Source of the DNA: Tenggerimyces flavus
GTDB lineage: Bacteria; Actinomycetota; Actinomycetes; Propionibacteriales; Actinopolymorphaceae
Direction of reading: 5' to 3'
Assembly: GCF_016907715.1 (NCBI RefSeq)
Contig: NZ_JAFBCM010000001.1
Span: 3,286,001 to 3,350,000, forward strand
DNA length: 64,000 nucleotides
Shown: positions 7,876-16,325 of the stretch, in pieces
Position numbering within the stretch: the first letter of the stretch is position 1
How the letters are laid out: each line of letters begins with the position of its first letter
Translations under genes and position numbers: made by a program
Notes under the pieces: generated by a model
Database searches by the model: none
Told to the model about the DNA's origin: nothing
Seen by the model: only the letters and a program-made list of their open reading frames with translations

Positions 7876-8292
7876 GTGGTTACACGAGTGCCGAGGTTCC
7901 TGTTCTCCGAACTGAGTCGCCCGCGGTCAGGCGAGGCTGACGGTTCACCGGCGGTGGGATGGCGACTCGTCGCAGCGAACAACCGCGAGCTCGGCCGGAC
8001 TGCCGAGCTCGTCGAGGACTTCACGACCTGCAGGGAAGGCGTCCTCAAGCTGCAGGTGTCGCTGGGCCAGACCAGGTCGAGCCTGTGGTTCGACGACGAC
8101 GCCCAGTGGCGCTGGGAGCTGCTGCTGGACGAGGAACCCGCCGCCGTCTGCAGCCGCCCGTACTGGCGGCGGGTCGAGTGCGAGTACGGGCTCGGCCAGT
8201 TCCTCACCAACGCGAAGGTGGCCGCGGTCGTCGACGACCTCCGGACGATCCGGCGCCCACGCCGCTGGCTGAGACCCGAGGGACGCACGTGA
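7876..8292 (+). CDS. Tandem YegP/UPF0339-like (DUF1508-type) protein
   Basis: A 138-residue protein with two similar units. The first contains GWRLVAANNRELGRTAELVE and the second WRWELLLDEEPAAVCSRPYW, each a short beta hairpin plus helix as in DUF1508 (UPF0339) repeats. GTG 7876 lies 5 bases after GGGGGGA. The function is unknown; related small proteins are often stress induced. It ends 136 bases before pstC, and that gap holds the PHO-box-like repeat, so it is probably not part of the Pst transcript. Confidence 0.55.
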   Translation: MVTRVPRFLFSELSRPRSGEADGSPAVGWRLVAANNRELGRTAELVEDFTTCREGVLKLQVSLGQTRSSLWFDDDAQWRWELLLDEEPAAVCSRPYWRRVECEYGLGQFLTNAKVAAVVDDLRTIRRPRRWLRPEGRT

Positions 8293-8306
8293 GGCGTTCG
8301 TGCGTC

Positions 8307-8339
8307 GTTCACCATCGCGAGCCGAATCGCTCACTCGCG
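8307..8339 (+). promoter_or_regulatory. PHO-box-like direct repeats upstream of pstC
   Basis: Three consecutive 11-base units lie here: GTTCACCATCG (8307-8317), a diverged CGAGCCGAATC, and GCTCACTCGCG (8329-8339). Streptomyces PhoP sites are 11-base direct repeats based on GTTCACC, so phosphate-starvation control of the operon at 8429 is plausible. The match is partial, and the distance to the start (90 bases) is compatible with an upstream activator site. Confidence 0.35.
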
Positions 8340-8428
8340 ACCTCTGCAATGGACCACGGGTCGCCGGGGAACGGCCCGCTCCGCCGCATGACCTTCGAGC
8401 AGGCCGAAGGGCCGGGAGTACAACTCAG

Positions 8429-9451
8429 ATGAGTAGCGTGACCGACGCGCGCCATCGAGACACAGGGGACGCGCCGGGCGATCGGCCACGAGCGATTCGC
8501 GCGGCGCTGCCTCTCGGCGACCGCGTTTTCCAAGGCACAGCACTGGGGATCGGCCTTCTCGTCCTGGCGATCACCGGCGGCATCGCTCTCTTCCTTGGCC
8601 TGCAGGCGATCCCGACGTTGCAGCGGTACGGGCTGAGGTTCTTCACCCAGGTGGAGTGGCAGCCCGAGCTCGACCAGCTCGGCGTCGCCGCGGTCCTCGT
8701 CGGAACGATCACGGTCGCGCTCGTGGCGATCGCGGTCTCGTTTCCCCTGTCCCTGTTGACCGCTCTCTACATCTCCGAGTACGCGCCGCCGCGGATCAAG
8801 GCGGTGCTGGTCTCGCTCGTCGACCTGATGGCCGCGGTGCCGAGCATCGTGTACGGCATCTGGGGACTGTTGTTCCTGCAGCCACACGCGATCTACGTCG
8901 CCCGCTGGTTCCACCAGAACCTCGGGTTCATCCCGATCTTCGGTGTCGACACCGATCCCGACGCCGCCGCCTGGGCACAGTCGCGGTACACCTCGTCGTC
9001 GTTCATCGCCGGCATCGTCGTCGCGATGATGGTGATCCCGATCGCCTGCGCGGTGATGCGTGAGGTGTTTTCGCAAGCCCCACAAGGAGAACGGGAAGCC
9101 GCACTCGCCCTGGGAGCGACGCGCTGGGGGATGATCCGCAGCGTCGTGCTCCCGTTCGGCCGCGGCGGCATCATCGGCGGCACGATGCTGGGCCTCGGGC
9201 GCGCGCTCGGCGAGACGATCGCGGTCATCCTGATCATCTCGCCGGTGTTCGAGATCAAGTGGAGCATCCTGCAGGTCGGCGCGAACACGACGTCGGCGCT
9301 GATCGCGGGGCGGTTCGGCGAGGCGAACCCGGCGCAGCTGTCCGCGCTGCTCGCCGCCGGGCTGATCCTCTTCCTCATCACGTTGTTGGTGAACACGGTC
9401 GCCGCGATCGTCGTGAACCGCAGCCGCAGCGGCGCATCGACCGAGATCTGA
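8429..9451 (+). CDS. pstC: Phosphate ABC transporter permease PstC
   Basis: A 340-residue inner-membrane permease with six hydrophobic segments after a roughly 35-residue cytoplasmic N-terminus. The periplasmic loop contains ARWFHQNLGFIPIFG. The EAA-type coupling motif is EREAALALGATRWGMIRSVV, followed by GRALGETIAVILIIS, typical of PstC. It pairs with PstA to form the phosphate channel driven by PstB. ATG 8429 has GGGAG 11 bases upstream. It is the first gene of a run continuing to 16301. Confidence 0.95.
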   Translation: MSSVTDARHRDTGDAPGDRPRAIRAALPLGDRVFQGTALGIGLLVLAITGGIALFLGLQAIPTLQRYGLRFFTQVEWQPELDQLGVAAVLVGTITVALVAIAVSFPLSLLTALYISEYAPPRIKAVLVSLVDLMAAVPSIVYGIWGLLFLQPHAIYVARWFHQNLGFIPIFGVDTDPDAAAWAQSRYTSSSFIAGIVVAMMVIPIACAVMREVFSQAPQGEREAALALGATRWGMIRSVVLPFGRGGIIGGTMLGLGRALGETIAVILIISPVFEIKWSILQVGANTTSALIAGRFGEANPAQLSALLAAGLILFLITLLVNTVAAIVVNRSRSGASTEI

Positions 9452-9465
9452 GCGGGGAGCCTCGA

Positions 9466-10572
9466 TTGACCACCACAACGGAGCCACCGAAGGCAGCAAC
9501 AGAGGCGCCCCCGGCTGACAAGCGTCCGCCGGAGACGCCGCGCGTCCTGCACGAGCGCACGCTCGACGACTGGCTCTCCCTGGGCGGCTCGGCCGCCGGC
9601 TCGCTCGCGATGGTCTGGATCATCTACGAACGGATGCTCCCGACGAGCGGCACGCTTGGGTTCCTCGTCTGCTGGTACATCGCGTTCGTGCTGCTGTACG
9701 CGGCGGTCTCGACGCTCAGCAACCCCGGCCCCGCCGTACGCGACCGCGTCGCCGGGGCGGCGGTGCACGCCGGCGCGGTCGTCGTCGGCCTCGGACTCGT
9801 CTCCGTCGTGGCTTACACGTTCTGGGGTGGGCGGGATGCCCTTCCTCATTTGAACATTCTCACCAGCGACATGGCCGGTACGGGCCCGCGCGACCCGCTC
9901 GACCAGGGTGGTGCGCTGCACGCGATCGCGGGATCGCTGGTCCAGATCAGCATCGCGATCGCGATCACACTGCCGCTCGGCGTCGGTACGGCGGTGTACA
10001 TGACCGAGGTTGGCGGCAAGCTCTCCCGCGTCGTCCGCACGATCGTCGAGGCGATGACCGCGTTGCCGTCGATCGTGGCCGGCCTGTTCATCTACTCCAC
10101 GTTGATCATCTTGCTCGGCGTACCGAACTCGGGCTTCGCCGCGTCGATGGCGATCAGCGTGATGATGCTGCCGATCATCGCGCGTGCGTCGGACGTCGTT
10201 CTCCGCGTCGTGCCCGGCGGGCTTCGCGAAGCCAGCTTGGCACTTGGCGCGTCTCGCTGGCAGACGGTGTGGCGAGTTGTCCTGCCCACCGCGCGTCCCG
10301 GCCTCGCGACCGCGTTGATCCTCGGTGTCGCGCGCGGCATCGGTGAGACGTCGCCGGTTCTGCTCACGTCGGGAGCGTCGACGTTCCTCAACGTGAACCC
10401 GTTCGAGGCTCCAATGAACTCCCTTCCTCTGTACGTCTTCAACCTGGTGCGCAGCGGTGAGCCGCTCTACATCGCGCGCGCCTTCGGGGCGGCGGGCATC
10501 CTGCTCGGCCTCGTGCTCCTGCTGTTCGTCATCGCTCGGTTGGTTGCTCGACAACGGATTGGTCGCCGATGA
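9466..10572 (+). CDS. pstA: Phosphate ABC transporter permease PstA
   Basis: A 368-residue permease with an extended N-terminus: a Thr/Pro/Ala-rich cytoplasmic leader and extra helices (residues 45-115) before the core six-helix permease. Core motifs are MTALPSIVAGLFIY, the coupling loop REASLALGASRWQTVWRVV and ARGIGETSPVLLTSG, all typical of PstA. The start is TTG 9466 with GGGGAGC 5 bases upstream; no ATG or GTG fits. Its stop overlaps the pstS start (ATGA), so translation is coupled. Confidence 0.94.
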   Translation: MTTTTEPPKAATEAPPADKRPPETPRVLHERTLDDWLSLGGSAAGSLAMVWIIYERMLPTSGTLGFLVCWYIAFVLLYAAVSTLSNPGPAVRDRVAGAAVHAGAVVVGLGLVSVVAYTFWGGRDALPHLNILTSDMAGTGPRDPLDQGGALHAIAGSLVQISIAIAITLPLGVGTAVYMTEVGGKLSRVVRTIVEAMTALPSIVAGLFIYSTLIILLGVPNSGFAASMAISVMMLPIIARASDVVLRVVPGGLREASLALGASRWQTVWRVVLPTARPGLATALILGVARGIGETSPVLLTSGASTFLNVNPFEAPMNSLPLYVFNLVRSGEPLYIARAFGAAGILLGLVLLLFVIARLVARQRIGRR

Positions 10573-12344
10573 GAAAGCCCACCTGGTCCTGGCTCCGGAT
10601 CCCGGTCGCGATGTTCGTCGCGGTCGGTGTCGTGTTGGCGCCGGCCATGCCCGCCCAGGCACAGCCGCCGTACGCCCTGATCGAGGGCACCGGGTCGACG
10701 TGGAGCAAGAACGCGATCGACCAGTGGATCTCCGACGTCGAGCAGTACGGCATCCAGGTCGTCTACTCCGGCGGCGGTTCGACCAAGGGACGTTCGGACT
10801 TCGCGAACCGTACGAACGACTTCGCGGTCAGTGAGATCCCGTTCCAGGGCGTCGACGAACAGGGCAACGAGGACACCTCGCGCGGTCGCCAGTACGCGTA
10901 CATGCCGATCGTCGCCGGCGGTACGTCGTTCGCGTACCAGATCAGGGTCGGCGGCAAGCTGCTGCGCGACCTCCGGCTGTCCGGTGCGACCGTGTCGAAG
11001 ATCTTCACCAACCAGATCACGAACTGGAACGACCCGGCGATCACCGCGGACAACAACGGGCGCAAGCTTCCGTCGTTGCCGATCGTCCCCGTCGTGAGGT
11101 CCGACGGTTCGGGGACGACGGCGCAGTTCACCACCTGGATGGACAAGCGGCATCCGAACATCTGGCGACCGTTCTACGGGCGCAGCGGGCTGACGTCGTA
11201 CTACCCGCGCAAGGGCGCGGCCGTTGCGCAAAACGGCTCCGACGGCGTGATGAACTACGTCGCCGCGGCGTCGGGGAACGGGACGATCGGGTACGTCGAG
11301 TACTCCTACGCGCTGAACAAGAACTTCCCGGTGGCGAAGATCCTGAACGTCAAGGGGTACTACGTTCAGCCGACCGCGTTCAACGTCGCGGTCGCCCTCA
11401 CCAAGGCGCGGATCAACCAGAACCCGAACTCGCCGAACTACCTGACCCAGATCCTCGACGACGTCTACAAGTTCAACGACGCGCGGACGTATCCGCTGTC
11501 GTCGTACTCGTACATGATCCTTCCCATCGCCGCGAACGACCCGCGGATGTCGTCGGGGAAGCGACAGTCGCTGGCCGACTTCGCCTTCAACTTCCTGTGC
11601 GAAGGCCAACAGGCGATGGGAAATCTCGGCTACTCGCCCTTACCGATCAACCTCGTCCAGGCTGGGTTCGACCAGACCGCGAAGCTGAAGAAGGCCGACC
11701 CGACCATCAACCTGGCCGAACGGAACGTCTCCAAGTGCAACAACCCGACGTTCATTCCCGGTCAGCCGAACCGCAACCGGCTCGCCGAGATCGCGCCGAT
11801 GCCGCCCGAGTGTGACCGGCAGGGCAAGGGCCCGTGTGACGGCGGCGGCAACCCCGGTGGTGGTGGCAACGGTGGTGGTGGCAATGGCGGCGGCAACAAC
11901 GGCGGTGGCAACAACGGTGGCGGGAACAACGGGGGTGGCAACAACGGCGGTGGCGGGAACAACGGTGGGAACAATGGTGGCGGGAACAACAACGGGGGCG
12001 GCGGAAACAACGGGCCTGGCGCGGGCGGTCCTTCGAACGGACCGAGCAACGGGCCGAGTACCGCTCCCACGGGTGGGCCGAGCAGCGTGCCGACGAACAC
12101 CGTGACCGACCCGGAGACCGGCCTTCCCGTCACGACCGACAACGGCAGCGGTGGCAACGGCGACGGCTCGGGTCCGCAGGCCGTGGCCGAGGCGAACGAG
12201 CTCGCGGCCTATCGCAACACCGGAGTCTCGAGCGGGCTCGCCGGCCTCGCCGCGGTCGAGCTGCTCCTGGTGATCCTGATACCCGCGTTGTTGGCCCGCC
12301 GGTTCGCCGGCCGCGGCCGTAGCTCTTCTGGAGGTGGATCGTGA
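10569..12344 (+). CDS. pstS: Membrane-tethered phosphate-binding protein PstS
   Basis: A 591-residue secreted binding protein. It has a signal peptide ending MPAQAQ and a PstS-type periplasmic-binding domain (residues about 33-395) with the phosphate-contact motifs GTGSTW, YSGGGSTKG and RSDGSGTTAQF. It lacks a lipobox. A very low-complexity Gly/Asn linker (about 425-487) and a Pro/Ser/Thr stretch follow, then a C-terminal hydrophobic helix (about 557-577) and the basic tail RRFAGRGR. YRNTG (548-552) sits just before the helix. Usual PstS proteins have 350-400 residues and are lipoproteins, so this one is anchored differently and projected outward. It overlaps pstA and the next gene by 4 bases each. 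Confidence 0.9.
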   Translation: MRKPTWSWLRIPVAMFVAVGVVLAPAMPAQAQPPYALIEGTGSTWSKNAIDQWISDVEQYGIQVVYSGGGSTKGRSDFANRTNDFAVSEIPFQGVDEQGNEDTSRGRQYAYMPIVAGGTSFAYQIRVGGKLLRDLRLSGATVSKIFTNQITNWNDPAITADNNGRKLPSLPIVPVVRSDGSGTTAQFTTWMDKRHPNIWRPFYGRSGLTSYYPRKGAAVAQNGSDGVMNYVAAASGNGTIGYVEYSYALNKNFPVAKILNVKGYYVQPTAFNVAVALTKARINQNPNSPNYLTQILDDVYKFNDARTYPLSSYSYMILPIAANDPRMSSGKRQSLADFAFNFLCEGQQAMGNLGYSPLPINLVQAGFDQTAKLKKADPTINLAERNVSKCNNPTFIPGQPNRNRLAEIAPMPPECDRQGKGPCDGGGNPGGGGNGGGGNGGGNNGGGNNGGGNNGGGNNGGGGNNGGNNGGGNNNGGGGNNGPGAGGPSNGPSNGPSTAPTGGPSSVPTNTVTDPETGLPVTTDNGSGGNGDGSGPQAVAEANELAAYRNTGVSSGLAGLAAVELLLVILIPALLARRFAGRGRSSSGGGS

Positions 12345-15103
12345 TCGCTCGCCCTCGCTCGGCGCGCGCCCTGCTCTTCGCGGCATTCCTTGTGCTGCTG
12401 GCGATTCCGGCTGGCCTTCCCGGTCCCACCCCAGAGGCGAAGGCCGCGGGCGTGTCGGAGACGAAGCAGCTCAGCCGGACGCACGTCAATCCCGACGGAT
12501 CCCAGGGAACGCCCGAGACGAAGGACGTCACGGTCAACGTCAGCCAGGTCGACGGCCTCCAGGGCCGCCAGCGCATCGAGGTCACCTGGTCGGGCGCCAA
12601 GCCGAGCCAGGGGTACGACATCAGAGTCGAGGATGCCGTTCGCTACAACACCGAGTACCCGGTCGTGCTCATGCAATGCCGAGGCGCGGACACGTCGACC
12701 ACCTCGATCGATCCCAAGAACTGTCTGACCTCCAACTGGCAGACACGGGTGACCGAGGACTATGCCATGACGTGGGACCCCATCACCACGGTCGAAGGCG
12801 CACCTTGGCTCCTCGATCGCTACGCCTCCGCCCAGGACAAGACGGTCTCGCCACCAGTCCCCAAGCATTGCTCGGACTTCTGGACCGGCGCCGCCACCGT
12901 TCACTTCCTTCCGTTCGTCGACACGGCCGGCAAGTCCTGGTACTACTGCAACCTGCTCAGCGACCCGTCGGGGCAGGCGCAGGACGTTCCGCCCGATGTC
13001 AGCTTCCAGAGCGCGCTGCCACCGAACGACCAGTTCCAGTTCGCCGACGCCAACGGCTCTGGCCGTGCAGTGTTCGAGATCCGGCGCAAGGAACAGAACG
13101 CCTCTCTCGGCTGCAGCGAGACCGTCGCTTGCTCGCTGGTGGTCGTCCCGATCATGGGAATCAGCTGTGATCTTGCCTCCAACCCCGATCCGACGATGAG
13201 GCAGCTCTGCACCTCTACGGGCAACAACCCCGTGGGTCCCCTCGACAACATGAATCCTCAGCTTCCCGCACGGGCGGTGAAGGGGGACTTGTGGTGGAGT
13301 GCGTCGAACTGGCGCAACCGGTTCAGCTTCAAGCTCGGCTTCGCGCCGTCGGCGTCGTTCTGCGATGTCCAGGACACCAGGACCCCGGTCGACTTCTATG
13401 GGTCGGAGCTGATCGGTGAGGCCACGCTGCAGTGGGCTCCGGCGTTCTGCCTGGACAAGAACCGGTTCAAGCTCCGGCACCAGCGCACCGGTGAACCTCG
13501 GGCGAAGAGCCTCATCGACAGTGGCGGCGCACCCGCGGCGTTCGTCAGCCGACCACCCGAACAGGCACCCACCCGATCGACGGTCTATGCGCCGGCCGCG
13601 GTGTCGGGCTTTGCCATCGGGTACTTCTGGAAGAGCGATCCGACCACGTTCCTGCAAGACCTCAAGCTCACCCCGAGGCTGCTGGCGAAGCTGATCACCC
13701 AGTCCTATCCCACCAGTTTGGGAAGGGCTGCTCCCTCCAACAACTGGCCCGGCCATCCGACGGTGAGCGGGAATCCCGCCAACATGAGCCTGGATCCCGA
13801 GTTCCAGAAGCTCAATCCGAACGTGCTGTCCGGCGACGTGGGTGCCGCGGCCTTGACAGCAATCTCCCCCGATTCGGATGTGATCTGGGAGCTGACCCGG
13901 TACATCGAGGCGGATCCCGTTGCTCGGGCCTGGCTGGACGGTGTGCCGGACGAGTACGGCATGGTGGTCAACCCGAAGTTTCGTGGTATCAAGCTGCCGT
14001 TCGAGACACTCCAACTCCTGGATGACTGGATCGTTCCGCCGACCAACGGCCTCACCCCGTGCGCCGACGACCAGCCGACGCAGTACCTCAACCAGGTGTT
14101 CAACCCGTTGTCGAACTTCGGCGCCACGGGCTATGCGGGACTCGACGGACAACCGTCCTCGCTGACGGACTGCGCTCTCGACGGCGCTACCAACAAGAAC
14201 GTGTGGAAGCGGGCGAGTCGGGCCCAGGCGACGGTGGCGTTGATGTCGCTGGCAGACATCGACCTCTACAAGGTGCCGGCGGCGTCGCTGCAGACCCGGC
14301 CGGGAACGTTCGTCAAGCCGAGCTTCGGTTCGCTGCGTACCGCGACTCGGCTGTTGAAGAAGGACGCGGCGACGAGCACGTGGTCCTTGGACCAGAAGGC
14401 GATCCGCTCCAACGAGGTCGGGCGGAACGCGTACCCCGGCACGATGATCGTCTACACCGCGGCGACGACGGAGAAGCTGGACAAGAAGATCGCCGAGGAC
14501 GTCGCGCAGTTCATGCGGTTCAGCGTGACCGACGGTCAGACCCCGGGCTCGGGGAACGGGAAGCTGCCCGACGGCTACCTGCCGATCTCCGACGAGACCG
14601 GTCTCGGCTTCCTCAAGGAACAGGCGATGAAGGCCGCCGACGCGGTGGAGAACCAGACGGCCGAGCCGCCGGAGCCCGAGCCGTCGACGACGCCCACGCC
14701 GGAGCCGTCCGTCCCGAACCAGCCTCCGCCCGGCGCCAACAACGCCAACAACCCGAACAGCCCCAACAACCCGGGTGCCGGGCCGCCGGGAGGCGGCAAC
14801 GGCAACAACAACCCGCCTGGGCCGACGGACAGCCCCACAGGTGGGACACCGACGCCGAATCCCAACCCCACAAGCGGTCCGACGCCGAGCAGCCAGCCCA
14901 GCGGCCAGGAGGAAGCCGAGCGCGCGCTCACCAGCGCCGCGACGCGTGGTGACCAGTCGGTGCTGGCGCGGTGGGCCCTGCCGATGTTGCTGCTGGCCGG
15001 GTTGGTCGGCGGTGTGCTCGCCCCGCTGGTCTCCGCGGCGAGCCGGCCCGGGCATCCGGTGCGGGTCGCCCTCGACAAGGCGATGACCAGGTTCCGCAAG
15101 TGA
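12341..15103 (+). CDS. Large tethered binding-protein-like partner of PstS
   Basis: A 920-residue secreted protein starting at GTG 12341. It has a signal peptide (ending EAKAAG), a long Cys-containing N-terminal domain (about 40-430), and a divergent periplasmic-binding-like domain (about 430-760) with LKLTPRLLAKLITQSYP and IDLYKVPAASLQT. This recalls PstS strands that follow the phosphate site, but the SGSGTT phosphate loop is not evident. A Pro/Gly/Asn linker (about 776-860), a C-terminal helix (about 878-898) and a basic tail complete it. It repeats the tether layout of PstS and is coupled to the genes on both sides. A wall-exposed accessory of the transporter is inferred; the ligand is unknown. 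Confidence 0.75.
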   Translation: MIARPRSARALLFAAFLVLLAIPAGLPGPTPEAKAAGVSETKQLSRTHVNPDGSQGTPETKDVTVNVSQVDGLQGRQRIEVTWSGAKPSQGYDIRVEDAVRYNTEYPVVLMQCRGADTSTTSIDPKNCLTSNWQTRVTEDYAMTWDPITTVEGAPWLLDRYASAQDKTVSPPVPKHCSDFWTGAATVHFLPFVDTAGKSWYYCNLLSDPSGQAQDVPPDVSFQSALPPNDQFQFADANGSGRAVFEIRRKEQNASLGCSETVACSLVVVPIMGISCDLASNPDPTMRQLCTSTGNNPVGPLDNMNPQLPARAVKGDLWWSASNWRNRFSFKLGFAPSASFCDVQDTRTPVDFYGSELIGEATLQWAPAFCLDKNRFKLRHQRTGEPRAKSLIDSGGAPAAFVSRPPEQAPTRSTVYAPAAVSGFAIGYFWKSDPTTFLQDLKLTPRLLAKLITQSYPTSLGRAAPSNNWPGHPTVSGNPANMSLDPEFQKLNPNVLSGDVGAAALTAISPDSDVIWELTRYIEADPVARAWLDGVPDEYGMVVNPKFRGIKLPFETLQLLDDWIVPPTNGLTPCADDQPTQYLNQVFNPLSNFGATGYAGLDGQPSSLTDCALDGATNKNVWKRASRAQATVALMSLADIDLYKVPAASLQTRPGTFVKPSFGSLRTATRLLKKDAATSTWSLDQKAIRSNEVGRNAYPGTMIVYTAATTEKLDKKIAEDVAQFMRFSVTDGQTPGSGNGKLPDGYLPISDETGLGFLKEQAMKAADAVENQTAEPPEPEPSTTPTPEPSVPNQPPPGANNANNPNSPNNPGAGPPGGGNGNNNPPGPTDSPTGGTPTPNPNPTSGPTPSSQPSGQEEAERALTSAATRGDQSVLARWALPMLLLAGLVGGVLAPLVSAASRPGHPVRVALDKAMTRFRK

Positions 15104-15945
15104 CCGCGACCCAGACCGCCGAGCCGTCGGTCGTTCAGGTGCTGTTGACGCTTGCGGCACTGGCGCTCTGGGTCGTGGGGTACCTGGTCGTCATCGCGCC
15201 GGTGCAGCAGGACCGTGCGCAGCAGGTGCTGTACTCGACGTTCCGCGAACAGGTCGCGCTGGCGACGGCGCCCATTGGCGGCATGATCCCGCCCGGAGCT
15301 CCCGTCGCCGTGCTCGAGATCCCCGGCGTCGCGCTGCGGGAGGTCGTGGTCGAGGGGACGGCGGCGAGTGATCTGACGAGCGGGCCGGGGCATCGGCGGG
15401 ACACGCCGTTGCCCGGTCAGGTGGGTGTCTCGATCCTGTACGGGCGAGGCGGGACGTTCGGTGGTCCGTTCGGGCAGGTTCCCGTTCTACGTAAGGGCGA
15501 TCGGGTCACGGCCGTGACGGGGCAGGGCAGCTTCGAGTACCGCGTCGACGGGGTACGTCGTACCGGCGACCCGTTGCCGCAACCGCTCGCCGACGGCGGG
15601 GCACGGCTCACGCTGGTCACCGCCGAGGGCGAGGGACGGTTCGCGGAGATCTCGCGCGACGAGACCGTGTACGTCGACGCGACGTTGCTCGACGAGGCGG
15701 TGCCGTCGCCGGGTGGCCGGCCGAACCTCATCCCGCAACCCGAGCGAGCCATGCAGCCCGACCCGTCCGCGCTGGTGCCGTTGGTGTTGTGGCTGCAGGC
15801 GCTCGCTATGGCGATGGGTCTGTTCGTGTGGGCGCGGGCGCGTTGGGGCCGGTGGCAGGTGTGGATGGTGGGCGCGCCGGTGATCCTGGCGCTGGCCTGG
15901 CGGGCGACCGAGTACGCCGCGCAGCTGTTGCCGAACCTGATGTGA
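15100..15945 (+). CDS. Class-E-like sortase fold lacking catalytic Cys and His (pseudo-sortase)
   Basis: A 281-residue protein starting at GTG 15100 in a GTGA overlap. One N-terminal helix (about 10-34) precedes a sortase beta-barrel. The barrel strands VAVLEIPGVALREVVVEGTA, TPLPGQVGVSILYG, LRKGDRVTAV and GARLTLVTA follow class-E sortases. The usual GHR catalytic His position reads GRG (Arg116), and the usual TLxTC Cys reads TLVTA (Ala175). Arg186 may correspond to the catalytic Arg. Two further C-terminal helices are unusual for sortases. It is unlikely to transpeptidate; a binding or scaffolding role for the tethered proteins encoded just upstream is inferred. Confidence 0.78.
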   Translation: MTATQTAEPSVVQVLLTLAALALWVVGYLVVIAPVQQDRAQQVLYSTFREQVALATAPIGGMIPPGAPVAVLEIPGVALREVVVEGTAASDLTSGPGHRRDTPLPGQVGVSILYGRGGTFGGPFGQVPVLRKGDRVTAVTGQGSFEYRVDGVRRTGDPLPQPLADGGARLTLVTAEGEGRFAEISRDETVYVDATLLDEAVPSPGGRPNLIPQPERAMQPDPSALVPLVLWLQALAMAMGLFVWARARWGRWQVWMVGAPVILALAWRATEYAAQLLPNLM

Positions 15946-16301
15946 GCTCGCGGCTCGTGAGACGTCGGATCCTCGGGCCGGTTGCCGTCGTGCTGGCGAT
16001 CGAGGCGCCGCTCGGATTGGCCCTGGCGTTGGCAATGGCCCTGCAGTCGTACGCCGTGGCCGAGGCCCGGTTGGCCCAGTCGCGCCCGGGGTGCCGGCTG
16101 AGCTGGGTCACGCTGGCGGGCATCGGCGCGGTGGAGTCCGACCACGGCCAGCACGGCGGCCGTACGCTGCGCGCCGACGGCCGCGACCTCAGCATTCCAA
16201 CGGGCTGGACCGCCGCGGTGCTGTCGTACAACCAGACGTATGAGTACCTGAACACCGTCCATGCCAGGGCAACGTCCTACGCCACGTCAAGCCGCGGTTG
16301 A
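15942..16301 (+). CDS. Shortened lytic-transglycosylase-like membrane protein
   Basis: A 119-residue protein starting at GTG 15942 (GTGA overlap). Its N-terminal helix is about residues 12-33. CRLSWVTLAGIGAVESDHG then matches the catalytic segment of actinobacterial lytic transglycosylases, with the catalytic Glu at 65. The next conserved part, GWTAAVLSYNQTYEYL, is the family C-terminus. The intervening 60-70 residues, which normally carry the GPMQFIPSTW motif, are missing; the join is at RADGRDLS. The frame is intact and translationally coupled, so this is a shortened member rather than obvious decay. Peptidoglycan binding or cleavage at the transporter site is inferred. Confidence 0.65.
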   Translation: MSSRLVRRRILGPVAVVLAIEAPLGLALALAMALQSYAVAEARLAQSRPGCRLSWVTLAGIGAVESDHGQHGGRTLRADGRDLSIPTGWTAAVLSYNQTYEYLNTVHARATSYATSSRG

Positions 16302-16325
16302 CGGGGCCTAGCGCCTCCACACAGT

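Noticed and set aside
11840-12010. Gly/Asn-rich repeat DNA in pstS considered as a tandem-repeat locus or CRISPR-like array.
   Set aside because: The repeats keep the reading frame, vary in wobble positions and encode a linker; there are no regular spacers.
12209-15160. A 983-codon open frame on the minus strand opposite the large binding protein.
   Set aside because: It is rich in Arg, Gly and Pro with no domain, and mirrors the third-position GC of the real plus-strand gene, whose signal peptide, linker, anchor and coupled overlaps are clear.
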